This document shows, in pieces, positions 21,768 through 31,730 of a stretch of 64,000 nt of DNA (position 1 is the first letter of the stretch; the number at the start of each line of letters is the position of its first letter). The notes under the pieces were generated by a model that saw only the letters and a list, made by a program, of their open reading frames with translations, did no database searches and was not told the DNA's origin. The position numbers and the translations under genes were made by a program. Source of the DNA: Pseudeuparius sepicola (Eukaryota > Arthropoda > Insecta > Coleoptera > Anthribidae); contig OY987298.1 of NCBI GenBank assembly GCA_963920635.1, positions 130,271,735 through 130,335,734 on the forward strand, written 5' to 3'.

Positions 21768-23195
21768 GTTTCAAAAGTTTTGCATCACTATGAATTTTCA
21801 ACAGAAAATTTGTATTTTTCATATATTTTTTTTTAGTAAATAAACGTCACTTGGCCAATATTTGAAAGTATTTACAAAGAAAAAATTGTCGATTCGTAGT
21901 GAAATAAAGCAAAATTACGAATTTAGGGAAATTTATATTTTTAATAAATCCAACTTCTGCGGCACTAGTATCTTGTATTCCCTCCCCTAACCCCTATACA
22001 TGCGTCTAGTCGTGATTGGACACTATCAATTAAATTATCCAACCGATGTTGTGGAATATTGTCCCATTCTTCAATGGCGGCCCTTACCAATTCGGCAATG
22101 GTTCTAGGTTGGTTGTCTCTTCGTACAATTGCCCTCTTAAGCATGTCCCATGCATGCTCAATAGGGTTCATGTCTGGAGAATTGGGTGGCCAATGCATTC
22201 TCACAATATTCCGCTCATGAAGAAACTGATTAACTGCTCTCGAACGATGAGGTCTAGCGTTATCGTCCATAAAGACAAAATTTTCGCCAAACTCCTCACG
22301 TCTTGGAAACACTATAGGTTGCAGTATATCACGGATGTACGAAGTTCCATTTAAGTTTCCCTCTATGTATAAAAGTGGTGTTCGAAAACCATGCATAATT
22401 CCCGCCCAAAACATGGCCCCACCACCAGCATAAGGAACAGTTTCTCTTGCCGTGCGTAGTTGTTCGCGACTACCTGGTTGTCTCCATACTCGAATCGTCT
22501 ATTATCACTAAGAAGACAAATTCTTGTTTCATCTGAGAACATCACGTTATGCCAGTGATGCTGTGGTAGCGGTCTTTGCTCTACGGCCCAGTCATATCGC
22601 CTTGCCCTTTGTAATGTAGTTAATTTTGGTACTCTAAGGGGCCTTCGATTGCGTAATCCAGTGGCTAAAATCCTTCTGCGTATCGTAGCAAGAGATACTT
22701 GAACCCCAGTAGCGTTACGTACCTCTCGATTAAGAGCCGGTAATGCAATGTAAGGGTTACGCCTCACACTTAAAGTGAAAAACCTGTCTTGACGGGCATT
22801 TGCAACTCTCCTTCTTCCAGATCTGTGCCTGTCAGCCACTGAATTTGTCTCCAAGTATCTGTTCCATGTCCGCGACACGTCACTTTGAGACACACCTATT
22901 CTTTGAGCTACGTCCCTCTGGGATAACCCTTCTTCTACTAGAACAACAATTCTTGCCCGATTAAAGTTGGAGATAACGGTTCTTGGCATATTTTCTAGCG
23001 CGATTAAATAAATTTAAAGATACAAGCCTTTGAAAGAATTCAAACCAATGCGGAAAGCGAATTATTTTCGCCACTTTTTGTTGTGTTTCTTATCGAGAAG
23101 GTAAAAAAAGCTGTTTTTTTACAAAAATATGCATATATTGTGTCTCAGACCGAGCCCAAACTTTAAAATACACAGTGATGCAAAACTTTTGAAAC
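21768..23195 (-). mobile_element. Complete Tc1 transposon
   Basis: Terminal inverted repeats GTTTCAAAAGTTTTGCATCA (21768 onward) and their inverse ending at 23195 are perfect over more than 20 bp. TA dinucleotides flank both sides (21766-21767, 23196-23197). The 1.43-kb length, short TIRs and single transposase gene on the minus strand are typical of Tc1. The transposase is frameshifted, so this copy is probably inactive, although its termini are still well preserved. Confidence 0.92.
21965..22989 (-). pseudogene. Tc1-family transposase, one frameshift
   Basis: This gene encoded the cut-and-paste transposase of the surrounding element. From the ATG at 22989 (MPRTVISNFN...) the first 165 or so residues contain the paired-like HTH, with LSQRDVAQRIGVSQSDVSR near residues 18-36 and a second HTH around 85-115. 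FSDET near residue 150 carries the first catalytic Asp. Near 22490-22500 the frame slips, and the protein continues in another frame to the stop at 21965. That part has MFWAGIMHG, the second Asp in FMDDNARPH and the catalytic Glu in SPDMNPIEHAWD, so the DDE triad is present. The combined length of about 340 residues is normal for Tc1. Apart from the single indel I saw no in-frame stop, so decay is recent. Confidence 0.9.
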
Positions 23196-23214
23196 TATGT
23201 GTATGTGATTGTAA

Positions 23215-23730
23215 GTGGCCGAAAATAGGAATCGCACTGAACCCTTAAAAGCACCTAAATGTATTCTTCGAACTGTCTTCTACTACATTCTCCACCCAAC
23301 ATACCCACGCTCCGCTTGCACCACGTCTTCGACTGCGCTTATTTTTAACTCTGGCAGGGCTTCGTCCGAAATGGCATTTCTTGGGGCACTGACTCCTTCG
23401 GCGGAAAGTCGACTAGTTTAGCCGGCTAGAGGCCAGCCTTAAATCTATTTTTATTGCCCGAAATGCCAAAACGGCCGTCCGGGAGGCGCTGCTAATGCGG
23501 CCGGGAAGCGGGGCGTGGGGGAATTGGAAGTTTTTGCCGCCGAAGACGGGAATCAATAGCGCGTGTCGCGTTAGCGGAAATGCGGATTGTGCCTCCGTAG
23601 GGGAGGCGGCGAAGTCGGCCGTTCGCGAAATGGATTGGTTTTTAGCACTTTGGCTATAAGAAATTAATCTGGAATCTTGGAACGCAGTTAGCGCACTTTT
23701 CCAAGTAACTCTCAATGTAACTTTGCTATC
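23215..23730. other. GC-richer island next to the Tc1 element
   Basis: The stretch 23440-23650 is strongly CG-rich (for example GGCCGGGAAGCGGGGCGTGG) in an otherwise AT-rich window. The frame 23413-23715 (-) has no domain. Candidate regulatory DNA or CpG-rich promoter; no gene is supported. Confidence 0.3.
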
Positions 23731-23746
23731 AAAACTAGCCTTTTAT

Positions 23747-23915
23747 CGTTGACTGACGTATTAATAAAGACTGCTCACGGCTGTCATGCTTGACAGTTCT
23801 CTGGCTCACCATGCGCTTCCCGGAGACAAAATACAATGCAAAATACATTGTTGACCATCTACTTTTCACAATATGAAGCTATAACAGCCGTGTCTTATTA
23901 ATACGTCAGTCAACG
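23747..23915. mobile_element. 169-bp MITE with 7-bp TSD
   Basis: CGTTGACTGACGTATTAATA at 23747 is matched by the inverse at 23892-23915 with a 1-base indel, and CACGGCTGT/ACAGCCGTG extend the arms. The element is flanked by an exact 7-bp repeat CTTTTAT (23740-23746 and 23916-23922). One-armed relatives occur at about 5974 and 12483. The end CGTTGACTGA resembles CATTGAGTAA of the 36- and 54-bp palindromes. Confidence 0.8.
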
Positions 23916-24409
23916 CTTTTATAGTTTTGTATCTCGAGTAGTTTCTTAACGGATCGCTAGACTGACATTAAAAGGGCGAGTTTTTAAATTTACTACAAAA
24001 ACTTGAAGCCATAATTACAAGTGCAGATATTATTGATCCCAATCTCATGGAGCGGGAGATAGTGACAGATTTGTCGACGTGATTTTACTCAGTATGCCTT
24101 GCAAAGGGCATTATGTGGCACATATTCTCACAATAATAAGCTATGAATCAGAGTCATCCTGGATTCTTCATGTGAAAAACTGAGTTTTCAATTATTCGAA
24201 AAATATGCGTTTTGATATGATTTTATACAGGCTGCCATGTGTTTTATAATGAAGTTCAAATAGAAAATTCCTCGGAAAACCATAGGCATACCGTTAGGGT
24301 GGGTCCAAAGGGCTATTATTGCCACGTGATCTTTTATTTTAATAATTAATTTTTCCACGTTTCTGAACAGGCTGCCAAGTATGCAAGTTCTTATTATTAT
24401 GAAAATGCC

Positions 24410-24534
24410 GAAAAAAGGATGACATACCTTTCGCGCATGTCCAAGTACACTTTACATCGAATAACTCGTTTAAATGATTAAATAACATTTAAACAGTACT
24501 TGGACATGCGCGAAATGTATGCCATCCTTTTTTC
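24410..24534. repeat. 125-bp hairpin MITE
   Basis: The arm GAAAAAAGGATGACATACCT followed by TTCGCGCATGTCCAAGTAC is repeated inverted at the right (GTACTTGGACATGCGCGAA, GTATGCCATCCTTTTTTC). The arms are about 40 bp with very few differences. No clear TSD. Confidence 0.75.
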
Positions 24535-24585
24535 AGCGTTTCGACGTTCGCCATTTCTGAATTACCCTTCCGTTTTTATATAGGC

Positions 24586-24730
24586 CCGCATCAAAGAAGG
24601 ATATTCCTTCTTGCTAGTACATAGTATTTTGAAGATTTTTTCTGCAAAATACGTACTAAAAAGGAGGCATATTCTTCTTTAATGGGTCTATATAAAAAAT
24701 AAGGGTATAATTCACTGCGATTGCATATAC
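24586..24730. repeat. Dispersed repeat, copy B (homologous to 8412-8640)
   Basis: It has the same block order as copy A but lacks about 80 bases that include the short palindrome. It ends near CACTGCGATTGCATATACAG, a phrase also found around 9660-9680. Confidence 0.7.
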
Positions 24731-25884
24731 AGGGTATCCCAACGAAAACTTGACCCCCCCAAAAATTCGAAAACCGAACAATATTTGAAAATTCGCCGAA
24801 ACCCGTCGATTTTTGTTTTTGGGGGAGCTTTTTTGACAGTCAAGCCAACCCGATATGTTCATCCCCCTAATCCCTAGCAACACCAACTTTAAAATTTCAA
24901 ATGGAACTACCCCCCTTGTGCACTGAGCGAAATGCGCTTTATTCTCTATAAAAAAAATTAAATCCATTATAAAACCATTTTATACGATTTGGGACAGCAA
25001 TTCGTGCTCATTACCTTCACATGACAAGGATTGCTAAGACAATTTTTAGTAGCAATACAGCAAGAGTTGCACAGGGCTACTTAGTGTTTCATAACAGGTT
25101 TAATAATGCTTTATACCGCTTACTATATATATGTATAGCCCTTATAATTTGTTATATAAGCATTATAAAACGAAACATTAGAAATATAAAACTGCTGCAC
25201 TGCTGTAATTATCCTTTCCAATAGCCCCTATAATCTTTTCTCATGACGGTTATAAAGTAATTTTCTTGTGGCCCCGGTGTCTACAGCTCGATTTTTGAAA
25301 AAAGTTGTATGCCCGAATGGGCATTTCGATACCTTGATTAATTTAGCAGATACAGTGTTTCGTTCCTCGCGTTTCTGAAATGTGTCATAATTTTTTGTTA
25401 GCAAATATTTTGATAATATTTTTTTGTTTTTTTTAAGCAACTAACCAAAGAAAATATCTCTCTGTATCAAGGATTATACCTATGTAAAAAAACGAACAAA
25501 GAACGTGTTTAGCCCTTATTTACTTAAATCAAAGATTTTCATAAACAAAAAAATTATGACACATAAGAAACGCGGAAATCGAAAACGCGCTGTATCTCCT
25601 AAATTAATCGCAAGATGTAGAGATGCAGTTTGCGGTATTCAACTTTTTTCAAAAATCGACCTTTGGGCACCTCTCTACTTTTTGTCTATCTCTTCGGAAA
25701 GTAGGACACACCCCCAAAAGCGTCCAGTTTGGGACACCATGTTCAATATGGGCGAAAATCAATCTCTAAAGAAAAAATATTGAAAATACCTAGGTACATA
25801 GGTACATAATAATTTTCACAACAGCATAATATAGGTATTGTTTTAAAAAGTCTGGACGAGTGTTGTATTTATTATAAGGCTTAA
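24731..25884. other. Interval without a recognised gene
   Basis: Short frames only. TACAGGGTATCC at 24727 looks like a lone TACAGGGTG-type terminus. Nothing else supported. Confidence 0.4.
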
Positions 25885-26445
25885 TAGACCGTCAGATAGT
25901 GACAGATTTAGGTGCCCCATTTTCGCATACAAGCCTCGAAGACGGTTGAAAAGTACATTGATGCTGAGTAGAATGAAGGTAAATTTACGAGTGGCCCTTG
26001 GGGATAACATATGGAAAATCGAAAAAAAAAATTCTGTTAAATTTTCTGACCCCAAAATGTACTGATTCATTCGCGCCACTCAAGCCAGTATATTTTCGGG
26101 CTAGTAACGATGTACGTTTTCATACCTTCGATGGGCTTGTGTGGAAAAATTGGTCAAAATCTCGATTTTTCTTTACAAGATTAGGCCCTTATTTCAACCC
26201 TTTAGCCACCTGCAATACTCAAGCCTTTGGTTTTCCGAAGCGAGGTTCTATTAATTAGTCATTTAATGAACACGGCTTGCGTGAAAATATCGAATCGAAT
26301 TGTGAAAAATGAAAAATCGAATTTTCCATATGTTATCCCCAGGGGCCACTTGTAAATTTACCTTCATTCTACTCAACATCGATGTACTTTTCAACCCTCT
26401 TCGAAGCTAGTATGCGAAAATGGGGCACCACTATCTGACGGTCTA
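25885..26445. repeat. 561-bp MITE with long TIRs (TAGACCGTCAGATAGTG)
   Basis: The left arm 25885-26022 and right arm 26313-26445 are inverted copies of about 135 bp with high identity. The ends are TAGACCGTCAGATAGTG and CACTATCTGACGGTCTA. The frames seen on the two strands mirror each other across the arms and are not genes. Confidence 0.8.
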
Positions 26446-28229
26446 TAAGAATTTAAGTTACTTTTAAAACAAATTTTATGGGTGAAAAATTCAAACGGTC
26501 TAGGCCTATGCATGTAAAACAATGAAAAAAAGCGTACATTTGGGGCTAAATAAAAGACCTGAATGTATGAAATAAAGAACAGTTTTATTTAAAAAAAATG
26601 CACTGCGGTGACGTGAAACCAATTATATAAAATCATAGGGGCAAGCTTGCCCATTGGAAACGTGATTATAATATTATCTGTTGTCTGAAGTACTTGAAAT
26701 TAAAAACAATTAAATCGCCTAAAATTCATGCTAAAGACGCGAAATTGTCCTTGAATAACCTGTAGGTTTTAGCAAACAGTAACAATTTACTTCGGTAAAA
26801 ATAGTCCAATATTTCAGAATAATTTGTTAAATTGCAATATCAATCCGATAGCTTAAGGGTAACAGTCTTACCGATTGAAAATTAATTACCTACCTATATC
26901 TACTGCGCTAGTCTGGTGGGGCTGTACCACGTCGGTGGCGATCACTGACGAAGACTGGTGACTGGCATCGTGGCGTTGGCGTAGATATGGCAACGATCAA
27001 CGATAGCGGCACATCAATGTTCCTTCATTTTTCATAAAATAGCTCCTCTTGATTCGTAAAAAGAGCACAATCAATTAACTACCTAGGTACAGTATCTTTG
27101 AACTCTTGCACAGTTGTCACAGAGTCTATAGGCGCACAAGTACCTATGGCTAATCCAAGACGTGGGTGTTGCACTATATCCTCATCGAATTCTACCGGAC
27201 AACTGGGAACGAGAAAGGGAGACCGGCGCATCCAAGTTCGTAGATTTCCCCCACTCCGCACCATTTTGGATTATATCTTATAACAGCTATGAAACGTTTT
27301 GGTGTTGCAGCTACACGGAATAGCTGGGGCAACAAAATGCGTTTTTGGAACTATAAACCAATTATGTTATTAAACCGCTTTTATTTGTACTAAAAAAATA
27401 TTATTAGAAATAAGATCCTATAAAACAGGATTATAAAGGTAGAAATTTAAAATAATACCTGTTATAAGATGCGCGGTAATAAAACGTTGTTCATTTGTTT
27501 AGAAAACTAAATTATTAGAGTTGCAACTCTTTTTATACCAGTAACATTTTTAGTAACTGTCATAAGTGAATTCTTAGCAAAACTGTTGTATTAATTGATT
27601 TTTCTCTGTGTGGCGCATCATTTTAAAGCCCTTTTTATTGCGAATACAGTGATGTATCGTTTTTAGAATTCTGTTGAGAATGTTGACAATCCACTGTACG
27701 CGTAGCTAATTTCTACACAAATCCCCGCCACTATTCAGTTTTTATCTATTACACACGACCAAATTACATAGTTTTTATTGACGTCTCGATCAGTTTACAA
27801 AAAAGTCACAAATGAAAAAGCAGAAGCAAAACAAAAAAAGTTCATACGAATTCAAACCTTATATCTTTTTAAAATATGTAACAAAAAGTCACTGTCACAA
27901 AAAAGTTCCCTTTTTTTTGCTTCTAACCCCGAAATCGTTACTTTCAGCCTGCTATTGAAAGTGGAAACGTATTTTCGAAATGGTTTGTTTATTCTATCGC
28001 GAAAAGGGTAGAAATTGTTGCAATTTGTTATCGAAATCATGATTGCGCTAAAGCTACAGCACGAAACTTTTCGGAGAGGAAATTTTGAGCAGAATTCAAA
28101 TAAGAAATTTAAATTGTGATATTCCATTTCAAATGAGATAAGTTTATGGTAGTAAGTGAAGTAGTTTTGAAAGTCTGCTTGGAGTAATTAGTTTATATTG
28201 CAGGTGAAATTTTAAAATCGTTACTTCAA
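26446..28229. other. AT-rich interval, nothing recognised
   Basis: No domain-bearing frame, hairpin element or RNA gene was recognised. Confidence 0.4.
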
Positions 28230-28690
28230 AAAGTGGGGAAAAAGGGGGAGCCGAAACTACTTCCTGGTATCACCCGGTACAGTAAGACTATTTCAGCACC
28301 ATATTTCGCCCTTTGTAACCGTGAACCTATACTTGCCACGCTCTTTCGCCATCCTCCAAACCCCTCTTCATTAAAAGTTCTGGAAGCGGGTGCGGGCCGC
28401 TTTCACGCCGTCGCTGCCGGCGGCAGGTATCGATTTTTGCCCAAGTTTCGCGATTTAACTTTCCCGTATTACCCTGCTTTTTTGCGCCTTTGTCCGGTCC
28501 GAATAAGTATTCCTCTCTGGACGCCTATAGCGCCTCCGCCCGCTCCCAGATATCGCCTTTTTATTTATGGGAAATGCAAATTGCACGAAGCGGCGCGTAG
28601 GCATGGAGAAGACTACGGGGACGCATTTTATGCCGTATTTCTATACAAAATAAATGCATACAATACGCAAAAGAAGGACTGGGTTATAGA
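28230..28690. other. GC-richer island with an octamer word
   Basis: A non-repetitive, CG-containing block. It contains TTTTATTTATGGGAAATGCAAATT around 28558-28580, including the POU-type octamer ATGCAAAT. A similar phrase occurs near 45830-45850 in another GC-richer patch. A 200-codon frame (28233-28835, +) spans the island, but its sequence has no recognisable domain and runs into the MITE at 28798, so I do not annotate it as a gene. Confidence 0.3.
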
Positions 28691-28797
28691 TTATATTACT
28701 TTCTTTGCTAAAATTCAGGAATTGCCATTTTGCATAAAATACATAAGTTACATAGGAACACGAACTCCAGTCTGTCCGTCAATTAATTTTACGCACT

Positions 28798-28953
28798 GTC
28801 GTGGAAAAATAGTATATTATTCAACGAGTAAGTAATGATGGTTATTACTCACGAAAATAAAGTTTGCAACACGAGCGTTACCGAGTGTCGTAATTTATTG
28901 AAGTGAGTAATAACCATTGCTTACGAGTTAAACACTATACTTTTTCTACGGCC
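28798..28953. repeat. 156-bp inverted-repeat MITE
   Basis: GTGGAAAAATAGTATATTAT and GTAAGTAATGATGGTTATTA at the left pair with GTGAGTAATAACCATTGCTT and ACTATACTTTTTCTACGGCC at the right. A related end GGCCGTAGAAAAATAC lies alone near 30022. Confidence 0.7.
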
Positions 28954-29647
28954 ATAACAGCGAATAGAATTTGTTTACCTACGTGGAAAAGTATAAAATA
29001 TGGATTACCCATATCAATATTACGTCTCTATCTTAGATTTTCGAAGATATGTGAAAACATTTTAATGACGTTCTTGCACTTTCAATAACTTAACATTTTC
29101 AGGAGCATACCTTGGGGAGAGGTAGCGGCACAGAATAAATAGGGCTATGAGGCTACATAGAGCCTGCTAGAATATATTATATTCTGTGGTAGTAGTTGGC
29201 TCTTTTAGCAAAATATATCACAGTCAATTATATAAGTTTTGGATTTTTTGGGAGTACATTCTTCTGATTTTCTCTTTAAAAGTGCACGCAGCTTGGAATA
29301 TTCTTCAATGTTGATAGCATGATTTAGCGTAATTGTACTTCTTAGCATTGAATATTGCGACTATAAGGACGATATGCTTTGTATTTTTTTCGACAATTCT
29401 TCGAAGTATACAAGAAGAACACTTTGGGAAATGATTGTGTGTGTTTTCTGCTTCTCCATTCCATGAACTGTTTATATACCAATTCGTAGATACTTACTTT
29501 TTCCTCGATTGTTCGGGTAACAAACTAAGTAAAGCCTCTTTCGCCGCATTTTGCATTTCGGGAGGAGTGCTTATTTTGGTGTCTTCGTCACTAGAACTCA
29601 TGTTAAACAGGAAAGAGTTGAAAATGCCGTTTGACAACTTCAACTAA

Positions 29648-29803
29648 AGCCTGGTTCATACAGCTTCTTTATCTTTTAATTTTACTTTATCTTTAAGACA
29701 TAACCAACGGCATTTGTCCCTTGATTTGAATTGACCAATGACATTTTATATTTCTCAAAGATAAAGTAAAATTAAAAGATAAAGAAGCTGTGTGAACCAG
29801 GCT
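29648..29803. repeat. 156-bp MITE with TAA duplication (PIF/Harbinger-like)
   Basis: AGCCTGGTTCATACAGCTTC at the left end is matched by GAAGCTGTGTGAACCAGGCT at the right. The arms continue for about 50 bp through TTTATCTTTTAATTTTACTT. TAA flanks both sides (645-647 and 804-806 of the 29-kb block), the 3-bp TWA target of PIF/Harbinger. Non-coding. Confidence 0.75.
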
Positions 29804-30149
29804 TAATTTATTATGAAAGCTTCCCTGTCAATCAAGGCATAGGTGATTGTGGTGATTTTATTGGAACAAAATTACTGAGATTGCAAAAAACGTGATTTAC
29901 TTAATTTGATTGGTTCATAGCGCGTGAGTAATGGCCATTACTCACGGGTCATTACTCACGGGAGGAGTAATAAGTCTTATTACTTTTTTAAAAGAACCCA
30001 TATAAAGGACAAATTACTAAATGGCCGTAGAAAAATACTATTATGAGACAGCAATTAAAGCAGTACGTATGGAAATATAGGTAACACTAAGAATGACACT
30101 GTCATTTTACTTTTAAAAGAACAATTGAAGAAAATCATAAAATATGCCC

Positions 30150-30500
30150 ATGCCCATAAACTTGCAAGATTCGTTACATAGATCTCCAAATAGTGCCTAT
30201 TGCATTGCAAAACTAATATATGTGGTTCAGTGCGCATTTTTGAGCAAAAGTTAACTCTGAGAATTATTATTTAAAATGATTCTAGAGTCGCAAAGTGTTC
30301 CGCAAAGTTAGTATTATAAAGAGTGTTCCAATAACACATGCACATATAAACTCGCAAGCTTCAAGCTCACCAAATAGTGCCTATTGCAAAAAACTAATAT
30401 TATATGGTTCAGTGCGCATTTGAGCAAAAACTAACTCAGAATTATTATCTATAAAATGATTCTAGAATCGCAAATGTTCCGCAAAGTTAGTATAATAGTG
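30150..30500 (+). repeat. Tandem duplication, two units of about 170 bp
   Basis: Unit 1 (about 30150-30322) and unit 2 (about 30338-30496) share CCAAATAGTGCCTATTGCA, GGTTCAGTGCGCATTT, AAATGATTCTAGA, GTTCCGCAAAGTTAGTAT in the same order, with small indels. No coding sequence. Confidence 0.8.
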
Positions 30501-30646
30501 TACCAATCAGACGGATCGAAATTTTGGCCGATATTATCTTTCACACATAATTGCACTAAATAACATAATTGAATCTTGAATCAAGAAATCATTTTTTAAA
30601 AGCAGTGTGTTATTTACTGTTACATTGATCCGTCTCATTGGAACAC
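30498..30646. repeat. 149-bp MITE (GTGTACCAATCAGACGGATC)
   Basis: The left end is GTGTACCAATCAGACGGATC and the right end is GATCCGTCTCATTGGAACAC, inverted with three differences. GTGTTCCAAT also occurs at 30323 at the junction of the tandem units. No duplication is apparent at the ends. Confidence 0.65.
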
Positions 30647-30993
30647 CAAATGTATAAAACAGCAATGAAGAGGCCTTATATACACAATAAATGGAGACTA
30701 AATCAATAAAGTAACATCTGCGAGATATAATACATACAGTGTGGATAGAAATTGTGGAATATTGCTTGCATTTCTTAAAATATTTCTCATGTGGAATTTA
30801 GTTGCCGAGGCCTCTGGCCGAGGCAAATAAACCACATGAGTCATAAAAAGAACTTAAGTGCCGAGGTACATATTATATATTTTTTTGAAATCGGAAAATA
30901 AAATGTTTTATTAGGCAAGAAAATAATAATAAGGGATTACCCGTCCATGAACCGACTACGCGCGGCGTGGCTTGACTTTGACGATCGCTCTAC

Positions 30994-31020
30994 CTAGTTA
31001 GTTAGTTAGTTAGTTAGTTA
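30994..31020. repeat. (TAGT)n microsatellite
   Basis: Six to seven TTAG/TAGT units are bounded on both sides by GCTCTACCTAG. Too short and too internal to be telomeric. Confidence 0.8.
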
Positions 31021-31730
31021 AAAAAGCTCTACCTAGGTCAAGTATGACAAAGACACGGCGACTTCGAACAGAAAAACCAAACTGCTGCTTGTTGTGCAGC
31101 CTCCATAATAAATCTATTGTTATTCAAACCTATTAAAATATTTATACTGATAGATTGCGCTGCTATAGGTAACAATTTCGCAATGTGTACGAATATAGTT
31201 AAATGGGCCTTTATTGGCCGGGTTTAGAATATTTGGTCACTTTTGACGAGCGATGGCTCCGCGTCTGACGTTTGATGTTTACATCTCGCCAAGGTCTACT
31301 TATTAAAAAAATCGTTCATGAGTTACTTCAGTGCCTATTTCTCAGCTTTTAATGACGATTTTGGGATACTTTACTACCTATTTCAAGAAAAACATATTTT
31401 TATTAGTTTGGGCCAACTTTTCTGAGGCAGGGCTCATACTTAATATGACAATGTTATATTTTAGAATATAAAATGAACTAAAATTCCTAGTGCACAGCCA
31501 CCCATAACTATTTTGGATATCTAAAAAGCAAAACAAAATCAATTGAAGCAATTTACGAAGCCCTTTACCTAATAGTGAAAAATTTATTGAAATTGAACAG
31601 ATGTAATATAAAATCAAAACGAAGGCCACATAGAAGACTTTCGCTTTTCCATTTTTCGGATATAGTTTCTAAATTAAACAAACGGTTCAGGTATCTTGCT
31701 TGGTCAGTACCGTTGAAAGCAATTAGATAG

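Noticed and set aside
22046..22354. Plus-strand 102-codon frame
   Set aside because: Antisense shadow of the Tc1 transposase.
23413..23715. Minus-strand 100-codon frame next to Tc1
   Set aside because: It lies in CG-rich sequence, and no domain or splice signal was found.
28233..28835. 200-codon frame as a host gene
   Set aside because: No domain, composition follows the GC island, and the frame runs into an inverted-repeat MITE.
30994..31020. Telomeric repeat remnant
   Set aside because: The unit is TTAG, not the insect TTAGG, and there are only six to seven copies.
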